64,000 nucleotides of DNA from Aquanectria penicillioides (taxonomy: Eukaryota > Ascomycota > Sordariomycetes > Hypocreales > Nectriaceae), in assembly GCA_003415625.1 (NCBI GenBank), contig PYIU01000001.1:6946210-7010209 (forward strand). Reading direction: 5' to 3'. Shown here piece after piece: positions 23,061-34,944 of this stretch. How positions within the stretch are numbered: the stretch's first letter is position 1; each line of letters starts with the position of its first letter. Both the position numbers and the translations under genes were made by a program. The notes beneath the pieces are model-generated. The model did not search any database and was not told the DNA's origin. It saw only the letters and a program-made list of their open reading frames with translations.

Positions 23061-23665
23061 ATTGACGGTCGCAAGGACGCGCAGATGGAATAGTAAGTTG
23101 TCAAGCGTAGCAAGAAACCCAACCACAAAACCACAAAACCACCAGCCCCACCGTCAACGAGGCTGATGACTGCCTCCTTGTTGAACAAAAAGGCCAGCGC
23201 ACGGGCCAACGAGGCGTGGCGGGGCAATGCTGGTTCAGAGGCACGCACATTGTGCTAGACTGTGGCAGTTATGTGACAGTGCAGACGATCACGTGATAGA
23301 GATTGTCCTTCGCTTAGTGCCACCTGTTCGACCTCCTGCTGGCAGGACAGATAGACCATCCCAGAGCTGACGCTTCTCAAGACAGCTTGGCCTAGAACAA
23401 CGTCGGGGACTCTGGTGACCTTGGCCGGCGATTGCGCGCTGTGATACCTCAACGGATGGGCCTCTCGAATTTTCTATCTTCTCCCATCCCCTGAAGCTGG
23501 AGAGCTCCAAATATTCACGAGCCCCTGAGCCTCCCCACCGCCGACTTGACACTACCCCAATCCCACTTCCACCTCTGGACCCTTTCGAGCCACGTCCCAT
23601 TTACTACATCCCTCACCACCACCACCACTACGACCTACGGCCAACCGCCGGCGACTCTGCCCAAC
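23061..23665. promoter_or_regulatory. Shared divergent upstream region, MAGO / SEC26
   Basis: 605 bases between divergent starts. The SEC26-proximal part is pyrimidine-rich with CACCAC repeats just before the ATG, typical of a fungal 5' leader. No other feature is seen. Confidence 0.45.
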
Positions 23666-26600
23666 ATGTCAGGCTTCCTTGAGAACGCCTACAGCCTCGT
23701 CCACCAGGACAATGCCGCCGACGTCCCGACGGTCTCTGATCTGCGCATGCAGCTGGAGAAAGGGACAGACGAAACGAAGGTCGAGACCATGAAGCGCATT
23801 TTGACCATTATGCTTAATGGCGACCCCATGCCCACCTTACTCATGCACATTATTCGATTTGTGATGCCGTCCAAGTACAAACCTCTGAAGAAGCTTCTTT
23901 ACTTCTATTATGAGATCTGTCCCAAGCTAGACAGCAGCGGCAAGCTCAAGCAGGAGATGATCCTGGTTTGGTACGTTTCCATACTTGTTACGCTATTTGT
24001 CCTTGCGCTTCACTGACCAAAACAACACAGTAATGGTATCCGAAACGATCTCCAACATCCCAACGAGTACATCCGCGGCAATACCCTACGCTTCCTTTGC
24101 AAGCTGAGAGAGGCTGAGTTGATTGAACCCCTCTTGTCGTCAGCGCGATCCTGCCTTGAACACCGACACGCCTACGTTCGAAAGAATGCCGTCTTCGCCG
24201 TCTCCTCGATTTACTTGCACTCACCTTCGCTTATCCCTGATGCCTCAGAACTCATCTCGACCTTCTTGGATGGAGAGACTGATGCCACATGCAAGAGAAA
24301 CGCATTCGCTGCTTTGGCTAGCATTAACCACGATGCTGCTCTTCTCTATCTTAGCTCTGTCTTCGAAGGAATCCCAAACGCAGAAGAGCTTCTACAACTC
24401 GTCGAGCTCGAGTTCATTCGAAAAGATGCTGTGCAGAACTCTCAGAACAAGGTCAGTTTCCAAGATGGTGACTGGTGGTGTTGACTGACAGGGATGACAG
24501 GCGCGCTATCTTAGACTAATTTTTGACTTGCTAGAAGCTGGTGCATCAACTGTCGTTTATGAGGCTGCCTCCTCACTGACAGCCTTGACCAATAACCCGG
24601 TCGCTGTCAAGGCTGCTGCCGCCAAATTCATCGAGCTGAGCATCAAAGAAACTGACAACAACGTCAAACTCATCGTGCTCGATCGAGTCGATCAGCTACG
24701 AAAGAAGAATGAAGGCATTTTAGATGACCTGACAATGGAGATCCTTCGAGTCCTCTCTAGTACTGACATTGATGTACGAAGAAAGGCACTGGGGATTGCC
24801 CTTGAGATGGTCTCTAGCAAAAATGTTGAAGAGGTCGTGCTTCTGCTCAAGAAGGAGCTCTCAAAGACCGTCGACCAGGAGTATGAGAAGAATGCCGAGT
24901 ATCGGTCCCTCCTTATCCACTCCATTCACCAATGTGCCATCAAGTTCTCCGAAGTTGCTGCCAGCGTTGTAGAGCTTCTTATGGACTTCATTGCCGACTT
25001 TAACAACGCTTCCGCAGTTGACGTCATTAATTTTGTGAAAGAGGTTGTGGAAAAATTCCCAAGCCTCCGAACCACCATCATTGGGCGCCTTGTATCTACA
25101 TTGGGCGAGGTTCGAGCTGGTAAGGTCTACCGCGGCATTTTGTGGATTATTGGCGAGTACTCCCTTGAGGAGAAGGATATCCGAGAAGCTTGGAAAAGGA
25201 TACGTGCTAGCCTTGGCGAGATGCCTATTCTTACTTCTGAGCAACGCCTCCTGGATTCCCAAGATGACGACAACAAACCTGAAGACTATATCAATGGAGC
25301 GTCAAAACCAGTTGCACCGACTGGCTCACGCAAGGTTCTCGCTGACGGCACATATGCTACTGAGACGGCCCTTACCAGTCAGTCATCTGCTGCCGCCAAA
25401 CTGGAAGCTGTTAAGGCTGCTCAAAAGCCACCGTTGCGTCAGCTCATCCTCGATGGCGACTACTACCTTGCCACTGTTTTGTCTTCAACCCTTGTCAAAC
25501 TCGTAATGCGTCACTCCGAGATCTCATCTGACAAGGCGCGAACAAACGCATTGAGAGCTGAAGCCATGCTTATTATGATCTCAGTGATTCGAGTCGGACA
25601 GTCACAGTTTGTCAAAGCACCAATTGATGAAGACTCAGTCGACCGAATCATGTCTTGCGTACGATCTCTTGCAGAGTTTCAGGAAAAGAGTGAGCTTGAG
25701 ACTGTCTGGTTAGATGACACACGCAAAGCCTTCCGTGCCATGGTTCAAGTCGAAGAAAAGAAGCGAGCCGCGAAAGAGGCTGTTGAGAAAGCGAAGGCTG
25801 CTGTGCAGGTTGATGATGTTGTTCCAATCCGACAACTCTCGAAAAAGAATGCAGCCGATGGTTTAGATGAAATCGAGGTCGATCTTGAGAGGGCAACTGG
25901 CGGCGAATCCACAACTGAAGATCTGTCCTCGAAGCTGAGTCGAGTGGTCCAGCTGACCGGTTTCTCGGATCCCGTATATGCAGAGGCTTACGTCAAGGTT
26001 CATCAATTTGACATTGTTTTAGATGTCCTTTTGGTCAACCAGACAACTGAGACACTCCAGAACCTATCTGTTGAGTTCGCAACTCTTGGTGACCTCAAGG
26101 TTGTTGAGCGACCAACAACCCAGAACCTGGGCCCACTTGACTTTCACAACGTGCAATGCACGATCAAAGTCTCATCTACGGATACCGGAGTGATTTTCGG
26201 CAACGTGGTTTACGATGGCGCCCACTCTACGGACACTAATGTAGTGATTCTTAACGACCTGCATGTTGACATTATGGATTACATCCAGCCCGCCACCTGC
26301 ACGGAGACCCAATTCCGCACAATGTGGACCGAATTTGAGTGGGAAAACAAAGTCAACATCAACTCCAAGGCGAAATCACTGCGTGAATTTCTTGAACAAC
26401 TGATGGCCTGCACAAATATGAATTGCCTGACACCAGAGGCCAGCCTGAAGGGTGATTGCCAGTTTCTAAGTGCCAATCTTTATGCTCGAAGCGTATTCGG
26501 TAAGTGATACCAAGCGGAATGACATGGATTATCTGCTGACTGAAGAAGGCGAGGATGCCCTTGCCAACTTGAGTATCGAGAAGGAAGGTGACGATGGCCC

Positions 26601-26697
26601 TATAACCGGATTCGTCCGGATAAGGAGCCGATCTCAAGGCCTAGCATTGAGTCTAGGCTCGCTGAAGGGCCTGAACAAGATCGGATCGAGTTCTTGA
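23666..26697 (+). CDS. SEC26: Coatomer beta subunit (beta-COP)
   Basis: Adaptor-like subunit of the COPI coat mediating Golgi-to-ER and intra-Golgi transport. Four exons (23666-23970, 24031-24451, 24501-26499, 26546-26697) encode 958 residues, close to yeast Sec26 (973). The N-terminal HEAT/adaptin trunk includes [40 protein letters not shown] and [21 protein letters not shown] charged linker follows (about residues 640-700), then the C-terminal appendage ([39 protein letters not shown]). The last exon supplies the conserved [20 protein letters not shown] end. Intron phases are consistent and no frameshift is present. The N-terminal ATG lies in [16 protein letters not shown], the usual start. 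Confidence 0.97.
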
Positions 26698-27431
26698 GGT
26701 AAGCGGGCTATTGAACCGGCACCCGCATTGGAACCGTTGTGAGGACGTTATGTTGGTGCACTACAAGAGTCATGATGAATGGAGCGGAGTCAGGGGTGGA
26801 GCATGTTAATGGGTGTTTTCCCACCAAAAGGCTATGCAAAGGTCCTCCGGTAGAGTCAAATGTAGCAGGTTTTAGGTAGACAATGATTTTCAGACTCGGA
26901 TATTGATGGTTCAAGCATAATTGGGCGTCATGAGTAACGTGTATGAGGAGAGGACGAGGACGAGGATGAGTCCTCATGATTAAATTGAATCTATGATTGT
27001 ACTCGGACCTGTGATATGAACATGTATCATGACGATGGATATGTGAAAGTTCCGTAATCGGGAGAAAAATGGGGACATTACCCAATTCAATTTCTGTACA
27101 GGGGGTTGAGGAGGGGGAGTATATGGAGGGGTATGTAAAAGTGTGAAAACACGAACCGCCTGGACTAAACCTCATGAACTCCACCGAAGGTTCAGAAAAC
27201 GAACCAGTAAAAGTAAAAATAGGAATAACAAAAAGCAACAAGAAGGGGGGTATTATAGACGCGATCAACTAAAGGAAATGTTAATTGACGTTTCAACATG
27301 GATGCAGATGCCGCATGCAAAGGGTGTGTCAATCGCTTCAAGTGACAAGCTGCACACCAAAACTTGACATTATGGGACGCGGTCGCCTCTCCTGGGAGGC
27401 AATCTTCGCAGAGATGATTGAGTGAAATGGG
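26698..27431. other. Convergent 3' regions, SEC26 / UBTD-like
   Basis: 734 bases between convergent stops. The minus-strand 186-codon frame at 26708-27268 has no recognisable features and lies entirely in this UTR space. Nothing else is visible. Confidence 0.4.
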
Positions 27432-28489
27432 CTAGCGGTTGAAGACGAGGGCGTTGACGACATGGGTTGTTTGCCAGCCCTGGGCGGCAAGGGATGAGTT
27501 TTCCTTCAGAATTTTCCCCATATACGCTATCCGAATTTTCTTGTTCGGCGCGAGCTTGATTATGTGTTAGCGATTGCGGGTTGGGACTGAATGGTTAGGG
27601 TAATTGACGAGTACAGCAGGGATAGAAAGGGATATTGCAATTTGAGTCCAGGACTTACATTGGCCTCCTGAGCAATCTTTCTAGCAACGCTCTTGACTGT
27701 TTCCAACTCTCCGACACCGAGCTTAATATCCTGACCAGTCTCACTTAGCCTGGCCCGTAAGGGCACCTGCTCGCGTACGTCAAGGACTTCCTTGCCCTTT
27801 TCTGGCTTCCGACCCTCGATCTCCTCATCTTCAGTCACATCGTCGTCCTCGGCAGTGGTTTCGTCACCAGCTATGGAACCATCGGCTTTCGCACCATCAA
27901 CGAGCTCATTGGCAACATTCCTAGGGTCGCAGACGATCCATTCAGGAAGCTGATAGTAGTTTCCAAGCGAATCATAGACGCCATTGACAAGGTTACCAGT
28001 GGGGAGAGAAATTTCGGCGGCGGACAAAATCATCTGGGCGGTGGCAAGGCCGTTGGAGCCGTCGTCCTGAGCATCCTGGGTCATGGGGTCCCAAAGTACT
28101 TGGAGGGCAGCGTGAACTGTCTGCCAGATCTCCGCCCTCCCTGTGACTCTGGTGTCGAAGAAGTCGGCACGTTCCCTAGCGAGTTCGCGCTTCGTCCAAG
28201 CTCGATCGTGCGAGGTCCATTCGTGGCGTCGCAAAGGTTTATCAATGTGCTGATCGAGAGGGCGCGGTTCGTGTCGGCGTCGCCTGGAAGGGCCCCGAGG
28301 GTGGGCTGGCTCTGGTAGAGACAGCGGGGGGGGGTTGATGGCGCGGGATGAAGCGTTGGGAGCGCCGCCTGGGTAAGGCGAGTTTGGCCCGGCTGAGCGC
28401 GAGAAGCAGCAGCCCTATACACGCAAATATTAGCAAGCGATTTAAGGAAAGAGGTGAGAGAGCGGGAAGGAACTAGAAAATCGCACCAT
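27432..28489 (-). CDS. UBTD1/2-like (DC-UbP) ubiquitin-domain protein with MGCC lipidation motif
   Basis: Predicted 293-residue protein. Exons are 28487-28489 (the ATG alone), 27659-28414 and 27432-27554, joined through introns of 72 and 104 bp. Splicing the lone ATG onto exon 2 produces MGCCFSRSAGP: Gly2 is a myristoylation site and Cys3/Cys4 likely palmitoylation sites, as in animal UBTD proteins. Next are a Pro/Arg linker and the DC-UbP N-terminal domain (KPLRRHEWTSHDRAWTKREL, ISLPTGNLVNGVYDSLGNYY). An acidic stretch (TAEDDDVTEDEEIEG) precedes a C-terminal ubiquitin-like domain (VPLRARLSETGQDIKLGVGE, KKIRIAYMGKILKENSSLAA, VVNALVFNR). Such proteins link ubiquitin E2/E3 components at membranes; the role in fungi is not established. 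The ATG-only exon depends on the intron at 28415-28486, which has a good GCTAAT branch site. Confidence 0.85.
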
Positions 28490-30794
28490 GCTTGGTGATC
28501 TGTCGATGATGTTGGGGCGGATGCTAGCGTTGGCAAGGGCGTATTGGGCGTGGATGCGCGTTCAGGTGCAATACAACAAAGCAGAGCTGTCGTAGAGACT
28601 ACAAAGGACAGCCAAGGCGGGTCTAGAGCCAGGTCTAGAGCCAGGTGGCCATCGCTGGTGGAAGCTGAAAAGCCACGAGAGACAAAATATGAGGTGGTTG
28701 GCTTGTGGTACTGAGAGAGCAGTAAATGGGCTGACACAGGTGCCGGACGAGCAAGCCGAGAAATGATGGCAGGATGGTGATGCTGAGGCTAAAGAGAAGG
28801 AAGTCGAGGGTGAGGGGAGACGACGGTGGCGATGAGGCTCGAGATTGAGATTGGGGCCTCACCAAAGTCCGTGTGTCAGCCAGTGGCAGCGACAGCGACT
28901 GTGACAGCGGCAGTGAGAAGAAGGGAGTCAGTTGGTCGGGAAGTGCTGATTTGGCTAGTTCCGTTAGTGAATCCGGGCCACGAGGGGACAGGGACTGATC
29001 CAACAGGGAGAAGCCTGGAGACACTTGGGGACAGGGGAACAGGGGAGGGCTAAGAGCGAAAGTCAGGAGGAGCAAGAAGAGCAGGTCGAAGCAGTTGGGA
29101 GAGCCGGGCCGTTTCAACAAGTGCGGAGCTATCGATGCTTCTAGGTAATTACATACGTATATGGGAGGGGGGTTTGGTTTTTTTTTTAGCCTAAGATCGG
29201 GCAACACAGTCAGTCAATGAAGAATATGGCAGGATGGCTGGTAGGGCTGGGTTCCGGAAACGGTAAGACGAGTTGGACGAGTCGTGAGGGATCTGCTTCC
29301 TGTGTTCCTTTTGCCTCTCCTTGCAGCCCCTTCTTCCTCTAGCCTCTCAATGTTTTGTCTGTTCAATTATTCATGTCACGGAGGTTCGAGCTTGAGCACC
29401 CAAAAACTGATGTGAAGCCTTTTGTCCCAAGAATCAAGGGAAGTCTGGACTCGGACTGTCTTTCTGAACTATTCCTCACCCCTTTCTTATCTTCAGAGGA
29501 TTCGAGAAGGGGTGGGTGGGTGGAGAGGAGAAAGGGCAGTAGCAAAGATGAAGGCGTATGAAAAAAGTGATTGGGTGTTGAAGGTAGAGTCCCAAGTCGG
29601 CTGTTGACAAGTAGACTAGATGTGAGTTTGTAAGATGTCAGTAAGACCGTTAGTACCGTGGGTCGGAGAGGCGCGTGGTAAATACCAGTCGCAAGCAAGA
29701 GGGCTCTGTGCCGGGCAAGGGTCATGGCCCCACGAAAATGTACGACAAGTACCGTACTGCAGGCTGAGGATGTACATAGACGAGGTCGCGCTGGTGGTGG
29801 GGTTGATTTGGCGGTGGGGTCGGTTGAGTCGCCCTTGTCTTTGGTTTCGGCATTGTGCGCACGATCCTTCTGGAGCGGATGACGTGTAGTGTATGTAGCT
29901 TTTCTCAAGGCCCAGAGGAAGAAGAAAAAAAGTGCATTACCTAGCTTGCTTCCTCTAGTTGTCCAGGCCGGCGTTAGAGACCAAATCCAGTAGCTAGGCG
30001 GCGTGTGTTTTTTGCATAGAATATGTGCTCCAATAACCCAACTCTGTTGGGCAGGCCGCCCCATCTGATGATCTGGGTCGTTTCTGCAAATGGATGTGCC
30101 GTTTGCATACCTCAGCCACGCCGCGTCATCGCACAGCTGTTGACTCTGAAAACTACTATTTCCCAAATCTGTAGTCGCAGTAGAGCCAGGTCAGCCCATG
30201 CCTGTCCGGCCATTTGTGATTTCGACGCACCCTCTCCACTGATTGACCCGACTTTCAGAGGGACTTTCTGAGAGGGGATTTTCAACGAGCAGGGTCCTGA
30301 ATTCAAGCTCGGGTGCTGATGCGAATGACGCACGCCAACTCTATAAATGAACCCGCCATGGCTTGTTTTCTTGCGTACAAAACTGGGCAACTGTATCATA
30401 ATGAAACAATCCAGGCATGGTGGGGATGTCTACAGCTTTTGGGATTGTCTCCCCATTCTAATGATTTGACGTACGTCCTGAAGCGTTGCCGATCTCCAAC
30501 TCGCTACTTGCTGTCTTGGTCACCAACGTGAAAGGCCCCGCCGACACACCAGCCACTTCTCATCACGCTCCACCGCTCCTGTTCACCTCAGCCTTTCTCA
30601 CTTCCAGGCACATCTTGCTGTATTCACATAGGTTCCAGCATAATTTCGTCAGCAAAGCCTGCTTCAAGGACGCAAAAGCGAAACCTGATCCCTGTCGCTT
30701 TGAGAACCCGTTGGACGGCCTAGAAAGTCACACCCCCAGAACTAATTGCCTTCCTTGTCCTCAAATCAGCAAAATCACTTGCCGGCATTGAGGC
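28490..30794. other. Long divergent intergenic region, UBTD-like / H3K9 methyltransferase
   Basis: 2.3 kb without a supported gene. Long stop-free frames on both strands (for example 29363-30166 and 28635-29207 on the minus strand) are compositionally biased and match nothing. A T-run lies near 29177-29186. Most of it is probably promoter and long 5' leaders. Confidence 0.4.
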
Positions 30795-31947
30795 ATGGAG
30801 CAAGCCACAGAACAGCACTTCTTTCGTCACGGAAAAAGCGTAAGTGTCCATCTAATCTCATTCTAAACTCGGGTCTAAAATATCCCAGGGTAGGGGGATT
30901 GAAGAAGACAACTGTCACTGGTGTCAGATTCGAGCTTTCCCCACTCACCAAACTTCCCCAGTTACCATCGTCAACGAGGTTGATTCCCACGTCCTCCCCC
31001 AGGATTTCCGCTTTATCAATAACAATATCCTCGGCCAAGGCGTCAAGCCAGCCGAGGTTAGTTTCCGCAGCGGCTGCGCGTGTAGTCACGATGGCGACTG
31101 TCAATTCATGGGATGTTTGTGTCTGGCCGACCTCGACGATTCAGATGAAGACCATGATGTGGACTTTGGCCACATTGAAGCCGACGACCAGATGGATATA
31201 GACATGTCTACCAATCCCAGAAAGGCATACGCATACCACGCACATGGTTGGAAAACTGGGCTCTTGCGCTCACGTTTCCACAACTCCAAGATGCCCATCT
31301 ACGAATGCCACCAGGGTTGTGCATGTAGCATCAGCTGTCCGAATCGTGTTGTCGAGCGTGGCCGCACAATACCACTGCAGATATTCAGAACCGCTGATCG
31401 TGGATGGGGTGAGATAATTTTCAGGCCTAATATTCATGGTGTAATGTGCAGCTAACACTTCTCCTCCATCCAACTAGGCGTCAGGTCACCGGTATCAATC
31501 AAAAAGGGCCAGTTTGTAGATCGATATCTCGGCGAGATCATCACATCCACTGAGGCAGACCGTCGCCGCTCTGCTTCTGCGATTTCTCAAAGAAAAGATG
31601 TTTACCTCTTCGCCCTCGATAAATTCACCGATCCTGACTCTCTTGATCCGCGCCTCAAGGGTCCACCCCTGGAGGTTGATGGTGAATTTAGGTCGGGCCC
31701 TACCCGCTTTATTAACCATTCCTGCGACCCAAATATGCGCATCTTCGCTCGGGTTGGCGATCACGCCGATAAACACATCCATGATCTAGCCTTGTTTGCT
31801 ATTAAGGATATCCCTAAAGGGGATGAGCTAACTTTTGACTATGTAGATGGTGTCGCGTATGAGAGGGAGGAACTAGATGGAGGACATTTAGACCACATGA
31901 CGAAGTGTCTATGCGGCAGCAAAAAATGTAGAAAATTTCTTTGGTGA
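30795..31947 (+). CDS. dim-5: Histone H3 lysine-9 methyltransferase (DIM-5/Clr4 type SET protein)
   Basis: Writes H3K9 methylation for constitutive heterochromatin and, in Neurospora, directs DNA methylation of RIP-mutated repeats. Three exons (30795-30839, 30889-31408, 31478-31947) encode 344 residues (Neurospora DIM-5 is of similar size). After the first splice the sequence reads NCHWCQIRAFPTH then PVTIVNEVD, the conserved N-terminal lead-in. The pre-SET Cys cluster is visible (SGCACSHDGDC, GCLCLAD, YECHQGCACSISCPNRVV). The SET core contains QFVDRYLGEIITSTEADRRR, GPTRFINHSCDPN and DELTFDYVDG. The post-SET zinc motif CLCGSKKCRKFLW ends the protein. An acidic insert lies between the pre-SET halves (DDSDEDHDVDFGHIEADD). 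All catalytic motifs are intact, so it should be active. No chromodomain is present, as in DIM-5. Confidence 0.95.
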
Positions 31948-32490
31948 TTATTTGGATTGCCATTTGATATCTACTAATTCGAAGATTCTGTATTAAGTCA
32001 TAGCAGCATCATCAGAAATAATGAATCTTGGAAAGAAAATAATTCAAGAACTCGGTGATCTTACCCCGAAACTTAAGTTGACGCTGTGATAAACGATGCC
32101 ATTTCGCACCTTGGAACTTGTTCAGCAGGACTTATCCGGAACATATTCGCCCATAGGGCTTTGTAGATGTAAGCCACTACCTCGGTTTCAACAATGTGTT
32201 AGTTGTTTCATGTTTAACATGCAAATGTTGGCTTATTGCCATTTACTCCCTCTGTTCCTTTGTTCAGTCCTCGGGCAAGCTAAAATTGAGGGACATGAGA
32301 GTGTTCTAGGCTCCGTTTATGAATCGCCTTGTTCTGCGTCTTCTTCTTTTTGTTCCGAAGACAAGTACCTGACTTAAAAGCAATCGCAGTTTCCTTTCAT
32401 TGTGTCCATCTTAACCACGCCTAAAAGAAGACTATTTACAACGCGTTGTCAGCTATCTTTTACGGACTTTCACATATTTAGGACTCAACA
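31948..32490. other. Intergenic, dim-5 3' end to the unrecognised 377-residue gene
   Basis: 543 bases, somewhat AT-rich. A 93-codon frame at 32096-32377 (plus strand) shows no family features. It holds the dim-5 3' UTR and the promoter of the next gene. Confidence 0.4.
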
Positions 32491-33624
32491 ATGGCCGGAG
32501 CCTTACCTAAACAAGAAGATGAAGATACGATGTTTAATTTCATTCGGTCAAAATGGGATCCTTCAGACGCCAAATTGGTAGAGGTACAGACGAATTTCAG
32601 TGCTATCGAACAAACACTGCCCCAGGACACTGCGAGCAAGACACACTACGCACAAAAAGTCTCAAATACAAAAGGTTTATGCCACAATTGTCCCAAATCT
32701 CTTCAGAAACATTCGAAAAAATTGAGTCGACAAGCACTTCGTACCCTCCGCCGTCGTAAACTACTACACTTGACTCCAGGACGTTTAATTTGTCATGGCC
32801 GTCCAAACGTCGCGTTGTCGTGGTGTGGTAATAAGAATTGTGTTCCAGAGAGTCGGATTTTTGAAACACCATTCCATTACTATCGGGATATGAAAATCAG
32901 CAAGGAAGGGTTTCCTATCATTGACTATCATAAAAACTTTGTTAATATCGTCGTGGAATATGTCTTTCCCACCCTCATCGACTTTATCCCCAAGGCGACC
33001 AAGACTCAGGCTTTGCTGTCGTTTGTAGACTCTCCGCCCATTCGGTCTGCATTTTGGAGATTTATGGCCTGGTGCAATAACAATGACTTTGATATCCAAC
33101 CCAAAAGTTTCCAATCTGAACTAGTCAAGGCCCAACCGATTCTTCAAAATTTAATGTTCAGCCTAAAAACGACAGAAAAAATATACATTGTCCATGAGTA
33201 TCTCAATTTAAGCGACAGCTTCAGGAATGGCCTTCAAATTGGGCATGTCATCATTCAGTTTCTAATCAATGCAGAGTTGTGGCGGCGACATGCATCTGGC
33301 AGGCCAGTTGAGTGGTCAATGGACACGTGTGAGCAAGTCTCACAGTTCCTGGTTGCACTTCTCTTCAATTACTGCGTCATGTACTGGGATGGATGTTTTG
33401 AAAAATATGACATACACAAAGTCGCGGAATGGGATTTCGTCTGGGATGAATGGCTCAATATGTACCCCATGTCCGAGGGGCGACACGACAAGGATGTTGG
33501 CGATACCTTCATTGTTCGGGAGGAGCTGGAAGGGACTGAAGAGGATGTTTTCAAGAATGTGGGATATCTGGGAGGGCTCGGAAAATCTACAGAATTGTAT
33601 GGACCAGCCCGAGAAAAACATTGA
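32491..33624 (+). CDS. Unrecognised 377-residue protein
   Basis: Intronless open frame of 377 codons that I cannot place in a family. Codon use looks protein-coding and the frame is much longer than others nearby. The N-terminal third is basic with possible metal-binding cysteines (CHNCPKSLQKH, then CHGRPNVALSWCGNKNC). The middle and C-terminal parts are helical and aromatic-rich (IRSAFWRFMAWCNNNDFDI, FLVALLFNYCVMYWDGCFEK, VAEWDFVWDEWLNMYP), ending in acidic residues. No signal peptide and no clear transmembrane helix. It lies in a relatively AT-rich, gene-poor stretch between the H3K9 methyltransferase and a 3 kb noncoding region, suggesting a lineage-restricted accessory gene. It could also be a domesticated or decayed mobile-element protein, but I see no transposase motif. 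Confidence 0.6.
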   Translation: MAGALPKQEDEDTMFNFIRSKWDPSDAKLVEVQTNFSAIEQTLPQDTASKTHYAQKVSNTKGLCHNCPKSLQKHSKKLSRQALRTLRRRKLLHLTPGRLICHGRPNVALSWCGNKNCVPESRIFETPFHYYRDMKISKEGFPIIDYHKNFVNIVVEYVFPTLIDFIPKATKTQALLSFVDSPPIRSAFWRFMAWCNNNDFDIQPKSFQSELVKAQPILQNLMFSLKTTEKIYIVHEYLNLSDSFRNGLQIGHVIIQFLINAELWRRHASGRPVEWSMDTCEQVSQFLVALLFNYCVMYWDGCFEKYDIHKVAEWDFVWDEWLNMYPMSEGRHDKDVGDTFIVREELEGTEEDVFKNVGYLGGLGKSTELYGPAREKH

Positions 33625-34179
33625 GATGAGAATATATAAGTGCGGGTATCATCCATATCATCTATCACGTCACGAAATAGCATCTACAAACCAACTACAG
33701 CAATATTAGTGAGAGCGGGGGAAGTGTTGCTAAGAAACGGTTTAGAAAACAGGGGCAATATCATCTTGAAGCTTGGTGCGCCCTGGGGGGTCATTTCAAG
33801 GGTACCCTGACGAAGGATATATGATCATAGTTCTAGAAAGTCCTCATGAGTGTGCCCAACACTCATGAGGCTCGACTGCTGCAGTCACCTACTCACGCTT
33901 TTTTTTTTGGGCGGAATAGGGGAACTATTTCCCCCTAAAAGAAAATCGTGATTCACTACGAGACGATTGAGTTTTAAAGGAGCCAGTTGAAAGTCCAGAG
34001 AGAGAAGGAAAAGAGACTGCCAGTTTTCCACTTCATCCGGACACTCTCCGGTCCTGTATCCAGTTCAGCAACCAAGAACTTGGTTAGACGGACATCAGCA
34101 AGAACTGTACGGGTTCAATCATGGTGCTTGCCCAAGCTCCGCGCCTCCACGTGTTGATGTTTGAGATACACCCAAAGAA

Positions 34180-34600
34180 AGGGGCCCAAGGATTGGAAGC
34201 CGAGCCGGTCCGTCTCAGGTCGGCCGGGTAGATGGCTAAGTCCTATGGTGCAAGTCCCGGGCCGGACGACGGAGCTCTCCGTCAGCGGCTCCCCGTCAGT
34301 AGCTCCCGGAAAGGCTGAGGCGGAGAGGCAGGCTCCGTGGCCTTGAGATTGAGGAGTGGACTAACTTCAGGTATGCGGATGCCTATGAAGGGGGAAGGTG
34401 CTGCAGTACCGGGAGATGAACAGTGGAAATCCCAGGGCAACGGAAGCCCAAAATGAGGTTCATATTACCTTCAGGAACTGGGGTCGCACAAGAGATAGAT
34501 GTCCCTTCGGAGATGCTAGTATTTACGTCGGTAAGCGGCGTGTGAGGCCGAAAGGCAGTAAAGCTGTGTGGAGAAGCTTAAAGTGGCGGCGGCAAGTGAA
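34180..34600 (+). ncRNA. Possible structured RNA (unassigned)
   Basis: G-rich, ORF-poor segment with several short self-complementary elements: GGGC-AACGGAA-GCCC (about 34434-34449), GGCCGAAAGGC-type hairpin with a GNRA loop (about 34545-34556), GTCCC-TTCG-GAGAT near 34501 and CGGAGCTCTCCG near 34269. The string GGCTAAGTCCTATGGTGCAA also fits the flavour of group II intron domain I sequences, but no domain V hairpin can be found. Strand and boundaries are guesses. It could be an ncRNA, a decayed ribozyme or a chance GC-rich stretch. Confidence 0.2.
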
Positions 34601-34686
34601 GTTGAGACGTGGGGGAGGGCGAGACTGCAGGAAAATGAGTGGTTAGTGGGCGTGACATGGAGGGGCAAGATTAGGTGTGTGTCGTT

Positions 34687-34711
34687 CGCGCGCGCGCGTG
34701 TGTGTGTGTGT
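34687..34711. repeat. (CG)n(TG)n dinucleotide run
   Basis: Alternating purine-pyrimidine tract, first CG then TG steps, about 24 bases. Such tracts can adopt left-handed Z-DNA and are slippage-prone. Confidence 0.85.
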
Positions 34712-34849
34712 ACAGTGAGAAAGGTTGGCAATGGGGTCAACTTGCAGGTGGCATTGAAGTCGGCATGATTGTTGGAGGTCGATGGAAAGAACTGAGACTA
34801 CACTCAACCTACCTCTAGTCTCATTGTAACTAAAGTGGGGAGATACAGC

Positions 34850-34898
34850 AAAAAAAAAAAAAAAAAAAGAAGAGAAAAGAAAAAAGAAAGGAAAGAAA

Positions 34899-34944
<46 letters not shown>

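Noticed and set aside
29363..30166. 267-codon minus-strand frame between the UBTD-like and dim-5 genes
   Set aside because: Low-complexity composition, mutually overlapping frames, no family resemblance.
34180..34600. Complete group II intron
   Set aside because: Domain V and the conserved ends were not found and no reverse transcriptase frame exists; kept only as an unassigned RNA candidate.
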